A stretch of DNA of 22,769 nt from Hyphochytrium catenoides (taxonomy: Eukaryota > Sar > Hyphochytriomycetes > Hyphochytriales > Hyphochytriaceae). Location: the NCBI GenBank assembly GCA_900088475.1, contig FLMG01000762.1, forward strand, positions 3,855-26,623, written 5' to 3'. This document shows positions 1-22,089 of this stretch, one piece after another; position 1 is the stretch's first letter; every line of letters begins with the position of its first letter. The position numbers and the translations under genes are program-made. The notes under the pieces are model-generated. The model had not been told where the DNA came from. It worked only from the letters and a program-made list of their open reading frames with translations, and ran no database searches.

Positions 1-510
1 GAGAGAGAGAGAGAGAGGGAGGGAGAGAGAGAGAGAGAGGGGAAGAAGGGTAAGAACACAGGAAAGATTTGTAAGAACAAGACAACAGCAACAGAAACAG
101 AGAGAAACGAATCATGCAGACCGCTAACGGCCTGAGGTTCCGCACGAAAGGTCAAAAAAGCGAAAGGGAAAGGTGTATGGGGAGAGTGAGAGAGAGAGAG
201 AGAGAGAGGGAGGAGAGAGAGAGCAGAGGGAGAGAGAAAGAAGAGAGAGAGGTAGAGAAAAGAAGAGGAGAGGAGAGGAAAAGAGAGATAAGAAGGGGAG
301 GATCACCACTGTTATAGTGATCTCGCTCTCTCTCTGTCTCTCTCTCTCTCCCCCTCTCTCTCTCTCTCTCTCTCTCTCTTTGCATCTCTCTCTCTCTGGA
401 CGCATACACCTTTCTCTCTTTCTTTCCGTGCTGTACAGCGGAGAGCTAGCAAAAGAGAAGTTATAGAGGTTAGTCTTAGCTTTCTCTCCCCTTGTTTGGT
501 CCTCAGAGCT
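1..510. repeat. GA/CT low-complexity region upstream of BRK1-like gene
   Basis: This stretch has no supportable gene. It begins with a (GA)n tract (about 1-38). A purine tract (about 181-300) is followed, after a short inverted repeat, by a (CT)n tract (about 325-402). Open frames across it on both strands encode only Arg/Glu or Leu/Ser runs, as expected from reading microsatellites, and are not genes. It probably holds the promoter and 5' UTR of the gene starting at 511. A CT-rich stretch ending in CAG at 505 could be the acceptor of a 5' UTR intron. Confidence 0.8.
301..322. repeat. Inverted repeat at the centre of a GA/CT mirror arrangement
   Basis: GATCAC (301-306) is followed 10 nt later by its reverse complement GTGATC (317-322), with ACT/AGT pairing inside. 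The GA-rich arm lies to the left and the CT-rich arm to the right, so the complementary region extends well past the core. Seen directly; any role is unknown. Confidence 0.6.
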
Positions 511-929
511 ATGGATTGGGATATGAAAGAGACTGTGGACGTCCTTCAGTTGGAGGTTCTCTCTCTCCTCAGCACCATGCAAACCTTCGGTACGCTTTCT
601 TTCTTACATTCTCTTCTTTTTCTCTTCATCTTGTCTCCCATCGTAGCTGCCTGCGTTCCTTTCTGTCTGTCTCTCTCTCTCTCGTCTTCTTTCTTTCTCT
701 CCCTCTCTTCTCTCTCTCTTCTCTGTCTATCACTGTGTCCTTTCCCTCTGCTTGCTTTCTCTCTTCTCACACTGTTTATCGCCTAGACTCTGCCATGAGG
801 TCGCGGTTGCAAGCGCTGAGCGGTCAACTGGGCCGCCTAGAGCGACAGGTCGAGCTGCTTGAGAGACAAGAAGACCAAGAGACAGAAGGCGCAGAGAGAC
901 GTACAAACGCCAGTCTTACAAGCAAATGA
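511..929 (+). CDS. BRK1: BRICK1/HSPC300-like SCAR/WAVE complex subunit
   Basis: Small coiled-coil subunit expected to join the trimeric core of the WAVE regulatory complex, which activates Arp2/3 actin nucleation in the cytoplasm. Exons are 511-589 and 787-929; the intron (590-786) is CT-rich and GT-AG, and the phase-1 join keeps the frame. The product is 73 residues; BRK1 proteins are typically about 75. Family landmarks are present in order: a DW near the N-terminus, K-E-x-V-D-V (family R-E-x-I-E-V), the junction motif TFDSAMRSRL (family SFDMSCRSRL), then a heptad-like Leu/Arg/Glu helix, LGRLERQVELLERQ. The start is the ATG just before DW; a short upstream coding exon is not excluded. It ends at TGA. 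The identification rests on remembered family sequence. Confidence 0.84.
590..786 (+). repeat. CT-rich intron of BRK1-like gene
   Basis: GTACGC donor and CGCCTAG acceptor bracket a run of CTCT/TTCT repeats. The microsatellite lies wholly inside the intron, in pyrimidine orientation on the coding strand. Removing it joins two halves of a recognisable BRK1 sequence. Confidence 0.8.
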
Positions 930-1269
930 ATCCCTGGAGCAAGCAGAGACAGAAGAGAAAAAAGGAAGAGAGAGGAGAGAGAGGAGCACGTCCCAGCCCA
1001 ACATTGTCTTTCACCAGGGTCAACAGCTCTCTTGCAAGGCTATGAAGGAGAAAATCAAACACCGTTTCTCTTTCTCTCTCTCTCTTCTTTTCGTGTTGTT
1101 TCCTTGATCCAAATCATTCTCTGCGTCGGAGAGAGAGAGACACGGAGAGAGAGAGACAACTTTTACCAGAGAGGAACAACGTCCTCGGACTCGAAAAGAA
1201 GAGAGACAAATGCCCCATTTCCTCTCTCTCTCTCTTCTTCCGCTTGTTAATAATAAAATAACTTATCTA
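930..1269. other. Convergent 3' intergenic interval
   Basis: These 340 nt separate the BRK1-like stop codon from the stop codon of the leftward deubiquitinase gene. They contain scattered GA and CT tracts and no recognisable gene. The 3' UTRs of the two genes probably meet or overlap here. Confidence 0.6.
1252..1257 (+). promoter_or_regulatory. Candidate poly(A) signal for BRK1-like gene
   Basis: AATAAA in an A/T-rich island about 320 nt after the BRK1-like stop and only 13 nt short of the convergent gene's stop codon. If used, the BRK1 transcript would end inside the 3' end of the opposing gene. Motif match only. Confidence 0.3.
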
Positions 1270-13048
<11,779 letters not shown>

Positions 13049-13050
13049 GG

Positions 13051-13101
13051 CTAGGGAAGGGAAAAGGATGGGCGTGAAAGCTTCCGGTCCAGCCAGCTTA
13101 C
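13051..13101 (-). other. Candidate 5' UTR intron before the PX start codon
   Basis: A GTAAGC donor and a CTTTTCCCTTCCCTAG acceptor flank 51 nt ending two bases before the chosen ATG. Its presence supports transcription starting upstream of 13101. An extra upstream coding exon cannot be excluded. Confidence 0.45.
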
Positions 13102-15029
13102 CAAATGGGGGCGACAACGCACTACTCCAAGCCTAGATGTAAGGCAGACATAAAGAAGAGCTTAGAATCTGAGTCTGCGAGGATGACGTTCATAAGACCG
13201 ACAAATGCTATCTAGCCGCTCCTTGCAGCAGGGACAACAACCAGGGGCAGACATAAAACTACTGTCATCAACCTGTACAGACGCAGGGGAGGGCTTGTTC
13301 TACCTGACGATGACAGCCTCATCACTTTCGATGAGATTGTAACTAGAAGGCCCACACTATGTGGCTTGTTACCCTTTGTTAGCTTCAATGGCTTTGTAAT
13401 GGTGCTCCATGACGTGGGAGACAAGCCTCTGAAGAGAGGCATACACCCGCACGACAATCTGATTCTGAATGTTTTAGAGTAGAGAGAAGGATGGAATGAG
13501 TTCAAATGCTCAAAAGTAACTCGCGATCTCTGACCAAAGGTTCAGTATACCTTACTCTTGACCTTCAAGGGCGGAAGGTGTCCAAGGTCAGAACTAGTTG
13601 ATAGAGTTACTACTCAGCTCGTCGGCACTCCTCAGTTTGACTGATTCTCTCTGAACAGTTCACCACTGAATGATAAAGAAAGCTGAGTCGCAAGTTGAGA
13701 GCCGCAAGAGGACAGCGCTCCAAAGGCGATCGCTAGCAGTCAGACAGGAGTCTATTATAGAGACACCAGATGCACGGTCATCGGCTCTTGAGATGCAGGT
13801 CAGCAGCCACGAGCGCAGCAGAATGCATATCAGCTTGCAGACCTGGCAGACCCAGATTATACATTATGGAGTTCCCAGAGCTCTGCAGAGTTTGGACACG
13901 CATGTCTCCTCTGGTAACCCTATGATAAAAGCCTAGGAGGCGGCATTCTGTCTCGCGGAGGTCGCATCTCTGTCTCTCTGCTTGAGTGTTGTGTGTATGT
14001 CGGACCCACACGGGGAGAATCACGGCCACTCTTCTTACCTAAACATTTACCGCCATAGGTTAATTAGTAAGGGCTATGCGGCTGATATTACTAGATGGTA
14101 TTCCGCCTTGCTGTCCTCAGAATCAGCCCAATTATTCCAAGTCTAAAGGGATTGTTCCAATGAGTAGCGGTTGCCGGTTTCCAGCGGCTTCCAAGGCGAA
14201 AGTATCGAAAGATTCAATTGACAAGCCATCTCTAGGGGAGATTCAAGGGTCTTGATCGAAGTAGAATTCCCTTAGTTCTTAGGCGGTCAACCAGCCCCAA
14301 CAACATCAAGCACTCCGCTGTCCTATAATAACACAAACACAGACAACTGTAACAGCCTGCCAATGCTTAGAGCCGCTAACGTATCTTTGTAATGATAACT
14401 GAATGTGACATCGGGATCTGTGTCTCAGAAAAAGGAAGATTCATCGTGTCTTCGCAGCTCTGTGGGCTCTGCCTGGGACTCCTGCAGAGCTGCTGCAGAG
14501 TGGCAACAGCGTCCCTATTGGCCGCAGTTCTCAGCATTCGCTCTCCTCTCTGGTCCAAGCAACGTGTTGTTGCAGCTTCGTCGACGGCCCGTGTAAAACT
14601 AGCACATCCTGCTGGTGAATCATCAACAGTTTGCCGCCGATGTACAAATAGAACTATCGGCCGCCATACTTGCGGCTGCTGAGAGGCAGATTTCGCAGTC
14701 GAGGATCTAGACTCATGCCCTCCTGACGCCGAATTAGCAGGGCTAGCGATAAGAAGCCAAGACAATGGAAAGGGCAGGCCTTGTATTAGGGTGCCTCTTC
14801 TTGTCCCATCGTTGACTGCAGCATCACTCTGGAAAATAAAACCTGATTCAATTAATACGCAGTACAGGAGCAGTACTTTGTCCTCAATGTGTTGATTTTA
14901 CAGCGTATCTCCGCGTAGGTACTTGAGCGTATGGCCCGGTCCTTGAGGGGACCGCAACTTGTGTGTGCACCAGTAGACTGAGCCCGCCCTATAAAGGTCA
15001 TGCGCGAATTGCGCAATGACTGCTGGCGG
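13102..15029. other. Intergenic interval without an assigned gene
   Basis: About 1.9 kb between the deubiquitinase start and the CHI-fold gene stop. Several frames are open for 80-150 codons: - strand 14374-14830, which follows a good TTTTATTTTCCAG acceptor; + strand 14392-14682; + strand about 13225-13482. None matches a family I know, open frames occur on both strands of the same DNA, and no consistent exon chain could be built. It may hold promoters, a non-coding transcript or an unrecognised small gene. Confidence 0.5.
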
Positions 15030-16713
15030 CTAAGCTCTCAAAAGCTCCATGTGGATGCTATCTTTAGCAGCGTTTGGAAAGTGTCCTTTGGGTCCCACAT
15101 AAGCATCTAGAAGTGCCCAGGAGAGTTCTGGAGAGTCATAGACAGCAACCTCCCTATCATTTACCGACACCGAGAGTGACCCGTCCACCATCCTATGGGA
15201 GCGCATGAGATTAGTAGAGAATGGGAAAGCGTGACAGTGTATCATGGGAAGGTCCCACACTCAGAAGATACGCAGAATGGCACCGCTAAAAATGCAGCAC
15301 CGGGCCGCAGGTCAAAGAGAACAAAGGAGCATAATGCTTCTCTACCTGGTAAAGACTAGCACAGTCCCTTTTTTCCACTCTGTCTCACTGCTAAAAATCT
15401 TAACAAATGATCTTAGAGCACTCTTTCCCCGCCCCTGCTTCTGTCCCCTCTGCGCCTTCCTCACTCTGTGAAGAAGAGACTTATCGAAGCCCTTCGCAAG
15501 ATGACTTCCTGCGACGTCTCGTCCTAAGACTAGTCGAAGAGAGCACTCAGTGAACGTCGTGGCTGACGGAGAGGCGAGAAGGACGTTGATCAGATCGGCT
15601 CCAAATCCAGCCTCCTCCCTAGCGGAAAGCGCAGCAAAGCGGTGCATGGAGCGCAAGATTAGCACATTGGGATTCCTTCGACGTCAAGCTCCCTCCTGTG
15701 ATACTCATCGATGCAAAGCTACTTCTGGCACATGGCTACAGTTACTTCCTGCTTCTTCTCAAGCCTGCTCTTCGTCACATGTCTACCCTAACTCAAACCT
15801 CCCACATACCTAAAGACTCTCCAAGCCTCCTTGTCCACATAGAGAGCGAAGGAGTAAACCCTGGATACATCCAACGAGCACAGGCCTAAGATCGGAGCCC
15901 ACGACGTAAGCAAGCAGGACTGACTGAGTCTTCTCCCACAGATGAAGAAAAATAAGCAAAAGAGATGGGAGCTTCTCTCTCTTTCTATCTTCAATCCAGC
16001 CTCTTTAGGTTCGTACCAAGCATGCACCTCACGGAGACAGCAACCAGGTCCTGTGGCCTGTAGCCGCCTTTGGGAAAGAGCTTTTGCGGGAAGTGCGCCT
16101 TGGTGTAGGGCTCGATGGCGTCAGAGAGGGAGGAGAATAGGGCTCCTTCCTTGCTTTGTGAGGCTGACGACTGCTGCAGCGCTGGCTCCTCCTGATACAT
16201 CAAAGATGCTGCCGCCGCTAAGAACGGGCGAGGAACAACAATGCGTCAAAGAAAGAAATCTGGTTGTTGATAAGGAAGGCCCAGCTCGCATGCAGGAGAA
16301 GAACCATGGATTAATCATCGAATGGGCAAGGATATAGTGACACAGTGCAGATGATGGCAAAAATGACAACTATGAGGAAGCAAGGAAAAGCAATGATGTG
16401 GCGCTGAGGCCAGCTAAAGGAGACGAAAGAGCAAGAGTCGGCCGTCCTGCCCAAGCTCAGTACCTCCAGTGATAGCAAGTAGAACGCCAGGAAGACTACG
16501 GAGCTCAGATGAGCCTTGGAAGACGTAAGGAGGTCTAGTGAGTGCAGCATTTGCTCTCGTCAGCGGTGCAAACCGAGAACTGCGAAACTGAGATGACGAG
16601 AGAGCTCGATAGGATGTGAGGGCGCCTAGCCTAGAGGCTCTGCAAGATGAGACTCTTTGCCTCAGCGGAGTGAAGAGGCACGATAACGAGCCCTGCATCT
16701 TCCTACAGCTCAT
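15030..16713 (-). CDS. Mitochondrial chalcone-isomerase-fold protein (Aim18/Aim46-like)
   Basis: Five exons, 16464-16713, 16017-16217, 15810-15885, 15346-15618 and 15030-15192, give 320 residues with matched phases. Residues 1-67 are rich in Arg and Ser, nearly free of acids, and read as a mitochondrial presequence (LFTPLRQRVSSCRASRLGAL). A membrane helix follows at about 72-91 (LPGVLLAITG then AAAASLMYQ). The CHI fold then shows DLVAVSVR (conserved Arg), VYSFALYVDKEAW (family VYxxGLYVD), LRLVLGRDV, KGFDKSLLHRV, KKGTVLVFTR, GSLSVSVNDREV and LLDAYVGPKG. Yeast Aim18 and Aim46 are mitochondrial CHI-domain proteins reported to bind heme. Flavonoid synthesis is not implied. Start is the first in-frame ATG; a second Met lies five codons on. 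Ends at TAG. The start of the fourth exon is the least certain junction. Confidence 0.87.
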
Positions 16714-16989
16714 AATACCCAGTCTGCAGCCGAAGTAGCAAAGAAAGTTCTTCAGTAAGATAGGCCCAAGACTCGACAAAAGCGCTGCTCCGGCAGGAAA
16801 GATGCGATGTCTAGGCCTTGTCTCTGCCGAGTACTCCTCTGCCTGCAAGAGAACAACCAGACGGCCCTATTCTGATGATCTCTAATCACGTTAGCGGCTC
16901 TGAAAGGATCAGCGACAAGATGATGAGGATCATGGTGCAGAATCTCAACATTGCAGAGCTCTGAAAGCTCTGTGAAAGCTGCCTACTGC

Positions 16990-17070
16990 CTACACCGCGA
17001 TAGATTGAGCTTTCTTGAAGAGCTCCATTCTACACCGCGATAGCTTGAGCTTTCTTGAAGAGCTGCCATT
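16990..17070. repeat. Two-copy tandem repeat of about 40 bp
   Basis: Copies 16990-17029 and 17030-17070 begin CTACACCGCGATAG and share TTGAGCTTTCTTGAAGAGCT. They differ by one substitution (A/C) and a small change near the end. Each unit has GAGCT...AGCTC ends that could pair as a short hairpin. Related AGCTCT motifs occur just upstream at 16950-16980. Confidence 0.85.
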
Positions 17071-17101
17071 CTACTCAGAGATTGTCTATCGATGTAGGGC
17101 T

Positions 17102-17538
17102 CTAGCCCTTTAGAAGACGGACGATAGGCTCAGGAAGCTCGAGCAGTCCCGAGGTCTCCAAAGCAATAAAGGCCCCTATTACTATCCTCAGTCTTCCCGT
17201 CACTACCACGATAGTAGCAGCCTCCTGAGACGATGAGTGAGCTTAGCAGAAGAGAGAGGAATGAATCATCGGAAGAGTAAGTAGGTATGTTTGAGGCCTT
17301 CTCACGGACGACGGAGCGGTCGTCCTACGTGTTGGCCTGTCAAAGGTAACACACAGTCTACTTGCAGTCTAGATAACAAAGAAACAGAAGCCCTAATAAT
17401 GGCGCACCATTCTGTTTGACCGCCCGTGAGCACTGTGGACATCAATCCAAACATTGGGCCGGCGGCTGTGTCTATCTTCCTTTTCAACCAGACTCTTCCT
17501 CTGACCCAGGATCCACCGTCCGTTATCGCCCTTGCGGC
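17102..17538 (-). CDS. Possible two-exon gene fragment, unrecognised
   Basis: Exon 17362-17538 follows a GTTTAG acceptor and ends at a GTAGAC donor. Exon 17102-17224 follows TCATCGTCTCAG, with CTAAG upstream as a branch-like site, and ends at TAG. Both are phase 0 and join to 99 codons with a hydrophobic, Val/Ile-rich last exon (EAATIVVVTGRLRIVIGAF). No start codon or upstream exon could be fixed and no family is recognised. It may be the 3' end of an unknown small gene or chance. Confidence 0.22.
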
Positions 17539-17712
17539 CTAAACAGTATCTGAAGGCAATATCTTCCTAGACAGTCTTCACTTACTCCACGATCGACCTC
17601 ATTGACCACGATCTTCGAGCATGCAGTCAATCTGCATGCGGCTATTATTCAACTTATGGAAGGACCAGATGAAAGCCTTGGCAACGGGCCTTCCCGAGAC
17701 GGGGCCGCCTCT

Positions 17713-17880
17713 CTAAGATTCATCATGAACGCTTGCAATTTCAGGCAGAGCAATTTCAAGCTCATCTAGCAAAGGTTGAATAGGCCTTCCAGATCCCGAG
17801 GCGGTGTGCGGGAGGTACTGAGCGTTGATGGAGTGATAGACCTCTTTCCAGGTGTCATACCTGAGAACCGATGGTTGCAT
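17713..17880 (-). CDS. Possible small ORF, 55 aa, unrecognised
   Basis: An ATG-initiated frame (MQPSVLRYDTWKEVYHSINA at its start) runs 55 codons to TAG, with a plausible composition including an acidic Leu-rich end. The same frame stays open for 37 more codons after the TAG, to TGA at 17599. It could be a short gene, one exon of a larger gene, or remains of a decayed gene. No function can be assigned. Confidence 0.2.
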   Translation of the reverse strand: MQPSVLRYDTWKEVYHSINAQYLPHTASGSGRPIQPLLDELEIALPEIASVHDES

Positions 17881-18070
17881 CTGTCCACTGACTAATGGAG
17901 AGTTAGAAGTGCCACTTCTTAGTACGGCACTGGCTTAGCTCCGGCTCTTGACAGTGGCAGATACTTCTAAAGATACATCAGAACGGCCCGCCTCTCCACT
18001 AGTTCATCTCTCTGCCTCTCTCTTTGGACAAAGAGCATATGTAGGAGCCAAGTTGAGGCGTCATTGGTGC

Positions 18071-18076
18071 TTTATT
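18071..18076 (-). promoter_or_regulatory. Candidate poly(A) signal for the symporter gene
   Basis: AATAAA on the minus strand (TTTATT on plus), about 400 nt after the symporter stop codon and in the right orientation. Motif match only. Confidence 0.3.
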
Positions 18077-18469
18077 GGTTCCTTTCCATCCCACATCGAG
18101 TCGGGAGAAGCTCGTTAGGCGAAGAAAGGCGCCCAGAGATAGACAGGACCTCACTCTGAAGGGCTTTTTGGAGTGAGTCATCCTAAGGAAGTGCCTCATC
18201 TGGTACCATTTAAGTTAACATTATCGATTCCATCGACGCGCTGCAGCTCGGGGCTAGCTATAGTTAGCAGCAGACCCTTCGGGCTGGATCTCTCGATATG
18301 GGCTTCGTAGCGGGAAGTACGGTTCCGCCCAGAGATCTGGATAGTTTTCGCTTCCTTGCTTTATCTCGTAGGACTTTGCTCATTCAGGGAGAAGAATGGT
18401 GCTATCACTGAGATAGAACGCTACATCTTTCTGCCTCTGTCTCGAGCGCGTACGCTGTGTCTTGTTTGA

Positions 18470-21400
18470 TTATGTTGGGGACCAGTGCTGCTCTGTCCGG
18501 CTGTACCAGAGGACGTACAATAGATAGGACAGTACTCCAACCAAGCACGACAGCCAGAAAGCCTGGGACCAAGACCTGGCGGAAGGACGAAAAGTGAGAC
18601 TCCAGATGACTAGAGACACAACGTGACCATCGAAAAAAGTTCTGAGTAGACCATAACAAGGATAAGGATAGGGTTCTTTCTCTAAAGCTGACATGAGCGA
18701 GAAGCAAATCATTCCGACCTCATAACTGGAGAGAATCGAGGGCAGAACTAGAGCTAGCTGGGGTTGAAAGGCGAAGGAAGACGGCAAGAAGAGGGATACG
18801 AAGGCCTTAAGGGGTAGATGGCAAACTTAGACCTTGCAGTTTGGAGACAAGGAAGGAGGGCACGCAATATTCTCAAGGCTGTGCAGCCAATGTGAAGGGG
18901 TACAGAAGAGAGAGTTGTTCTGGGCCATGGGACAACTTAGCGATGGTTCTAGGAGACTTACTGAAAGACGATGGCCATCATTAGAGCGAAGAGGGCAGTC
19001 TGCCAGGCCAGGGCATTAGCTGCCGACAGCAGATCTAGGCGGTTTTCTCGTCGTATCTGAACTCTGTGCTCCTCCCTCAAGCTGTACTGCGAGATCTGTG
19101 AAAGTAGAAATATCAGGACTTCGATGAGCGAGAGAGTCATCGACTTCAGAGCCCTCCAAAGAGTTATTGGCTAAAACAATGTATAGGAAGACCGAAGACG
19201 CGTCCTTTTACCCTATTGCTATCTCTGAGGCAACAGATAACATCCAGTGGTCTCAGCTCCCCGACAAGGACGGATAAAACTAATCAAACAGGCCTCAGAG
19301 TCTCCTAAGTTCATCGATAGAAGAGATGGACAAGTAAGACAGCCAAACGACTTACAGCATTCCACCATCCTGGAGGCCTGGTCTTCCTATAAAAGTCTTC
19401 TAGTACGCTTAGCTCTGGTGGATCCGTGGCGAAGGTAACCATGAGGGAAGCAGACAGAGAAAAGAATGACACGAAGAGGAACTCGAAATACTCCGTACTG
19501 TCTGGAAAGAAGCTGCAAGGAGCGACGTGGAAGGTGGTAGAGGCAAGCAGTTATGGCAAGCTGGCTGCTGGCGAGAGGTTTAGGGTAGCAAGGCTGAGGA
19601 TATCCGGAAAAAAAGACAGACAGTTACCGACGCGGTGAAAGAGCGAGAGCGAGAGGGGATATATAGAGATAGAGACCAAGAGTCGACAGAGAAAAAGAGA
19701 AAAAGGGAGAGAGAGAGAAGGCCATATCGGGCGACCGGAGGTGTCAGGACATGGAGCAGTTAGCGAGCTGAGGGAAACTTGATGACCAAGAACGTCCATG
19801 AGACTTGACTGTCAGATGGAAGAAGATCTATAGCAGGACAGGAAAGCTGTAGTGTCCAGGAGAACGAATTCAGCTTACATCACTTTGAGAGTAGCGCCAA
19901 GAATCCCTGCAACTATCCCAGCGACATAGCCGTATCCTATGGGAGAGCAGACGAGGAAGACGTTATGGTGGGCAGAAAAGTCAGACTATTCACCAAGATA
20001 TCAGCTTTCAGCCCGCCTTCTCCTCTTCTCTCGCCCTCCCCGCATTACCTAGACATGCTTTTGCCGTATTCCAAAAATACCGCGCAAGCATCTCTTCACT
20101 ATCACTTACCAGTGAATCGCCACCAGTACCAGGAGAGGAAGGAGACCCAGCAGGTAGAGGCACCAAATGCCATGGTCATGAAACCCCAGATCTGGTTAAC
20201 AGAGGACACGAGGAGAGAGCAGAGAAGTCCTAGCACCATCAAGACTGCCGAGGCTATGCGTGCTTGCCAAAGAAGTTCCTTCTCTGTAGCCTGTCAAAAA
20301 TAAAACGGTGTAAGGGTTGTGCAGTACCGGGTAAAGCGGCGACTCCAGAACCGGAACATATAACAATCTCCCCCGGTGAGAGAGCCCTTAGTCTGCCAAG
20401 GAAGTCACACCTGAGGCCTTAAGAAAGTCTGGTATACATCCACCGTCCAGTAAGAGGAAGTAGAATGCAAACCAGAGTCAAAGGTAGTCATTGCAGCCGC
20501 TAAGAGGGACGCCAAGACCAGGCCCCTCCCACCCGACGGAAGAACATGACCTAGCCCCACAGACATTGCCCTATGTTAGCAAAGGCTATTACTATCAGAA
20601 GCAAAGGTTACACTCCAAAGAGTGGAGCTTCTGGAGAAAAACAAGTAGAAATTGGGATCACCTCCGCATGACAGCCTCCCACGCGCCGAAAGAGGGAAAT
20701 GCTTTAGGGAACCAGACCAGATGAACGGTCTCTTTCTTGCGGGCTTACCAATAACTGCGGGTATAGCTTTTTCCGGGTCCAAAACCAAACCCGCGTTTCT
20801 AACGGTAAGATCCACTGCCAGTACCGCGATGGCGGCGGTGAAGGCCCAGCGAAGAGATAGAAGAAGAATGGCGGTAAAGGTCTGTAGACCAACATCTCTT
20901 TCTGTCTTTTGGGCCAAGACCGTTTGAAGTCCTCCACCTGCATGTGGAGAGGCTTAAACTTCCTTCGGCGCTCCCGGTAGAAGAAACGTTCGACAGGGAG
21001 GAGGAGAGATCAGGAGGCTGAACAAGGAAGAACCCATGACCCTTAAGCCTAAAATGGAAAACTCGATCAGGAGAACGCGACGAAGGCTTTTGAAGCAAGA
21101 GCTGCCTTCTCTAGAATTAGCAGTAGACCTAATGACGGCATAAAAGGGCTTTGACCTCTTCAATCCAACGGGTTAAGACTAAGAGAAGGTCAATTAGGAG
21201 GGAAAGTGACAACAAGAGTCGCTGCATTCGTTACCTCCCGGTCCTCCCGCTGCCGATATGGTGGTCCGCAGGAGATAGAAGGAGATTGCAAGACCATAGG
21301 CGTTGTAGATCTCATAAGATACGTCCGAAGGAACTTGAAGATGCATCTTGGGCAGAAGCGACGTCCACTCGGCGAGAGAGGTGTTGACGGGTCTGAAGGC

Positions 21401-22053
21401 CTCGTGGACTGGAAACATGGCAACGCGAAAGAGTGGCCGCAAGGGCAAAAGGTTAATGTTCCAGGCAAAGAGAGGTGGCGTGGCCGACTAAAGAATAGTT
21501 CGGAGATTGTTCCACAACTGTGAGAGAGAGGCAGTCTTTTCAACCAAGAGGAAGGTGATGAAGGACCTTCTCTTTCCCTCTCCAAGTTCCGTCCTGTCTT
21601 CCTTCCACATTTCTCTCTCTTCAGATCTCCAACTCCTAATGCAACGTGTCTTACCATGTGCGCCAGGAAGCAGGTCCGGAGAGTAGATAAGGTCCTCTTG
21701 ACCCTCACTCTTGACTGGCATGAAGACGTTGAAGGTATTTGGAAGTCTGACGCTCATCCCGATGCAGATGACATAGAGGAAAGAGCCAAAGACGAAGATA
21801 CTCTGGTATACATCTGTGTAGACCAAGGACCGGAACCCCGCGATGACGGTGTAAGAAAGAGAGATAAGCATCAAGAAAAGGCCGATCCACACGCGAGAGG
21901 GGATGTGGAGATAGGAAGGGACAGAGAAAAACTGCTCCATCAGCTTGCCTCCTACGAATGACAGAGTACGATGGTAAGTCCTCAAGAGGATAGAGAAAGA
22001 CCAAGAGAAGAGGGAGAAATTGAGCATGACCGGGAAAGAAGAGAGGTGAGTGT

Positions 22054-22089
<36 letters not shown>

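Larger units (their letters stand above)
16714..18469. other. Intergenic interval with possible cryptic exons
   Basis: About 1.75 kb between the CHI-fold gene start and the symporter stop. It holds a tandem repeat (16990-17070), two minus-strand segments that could be spliced exons (17362-17538 and 17102-17224), a 55-codon ORF (17713-17880) and a candidate poly(A) signal at 18071. No segment matches a family I recognise. The part nearest 16714 should contain the CHI-fold gene promoter. Confidence 0.5.

Noticed and set aside
114-582. Long open frames on both strands in the left 600 nt
   Set aside because: They are readings of (GA)n/(CT)n repeats giving Arg-Glu or Leu-Ser runs, with no family similarity and frames open on both strands.
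14374-14830. 152-codon minus-strand open frame
   Set aside because: An ORF of this length is expected by chance in a window this size, plus-strand frames are open over the same DNA, and no family is recognisable.
18241-18330. tRNA-like hairpins in the region after the symporter stop
   Set aside because: An inverted repeat around GCTAGC/GCTAAC and a GGTTCC motif are present, but there is no cloverleaf with D, anticodon and T arms in the right order.
20954-21163. Open minus-strand frame as a symporter exon
   Set aside because: It fits neither phase nor the family alignment. The direct join 21235 to 20937 gives the expected Gly-rich motif followed by LQTVLAQKTERD.
21409-21530. Coding-like frame before the 21235-21408 symporter exon
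   Set aside because: Starting at the TTTAG near 21490 would be out of phase with the preceding exon. The CCAG acceptor at 21409-21412 keeps the frame.
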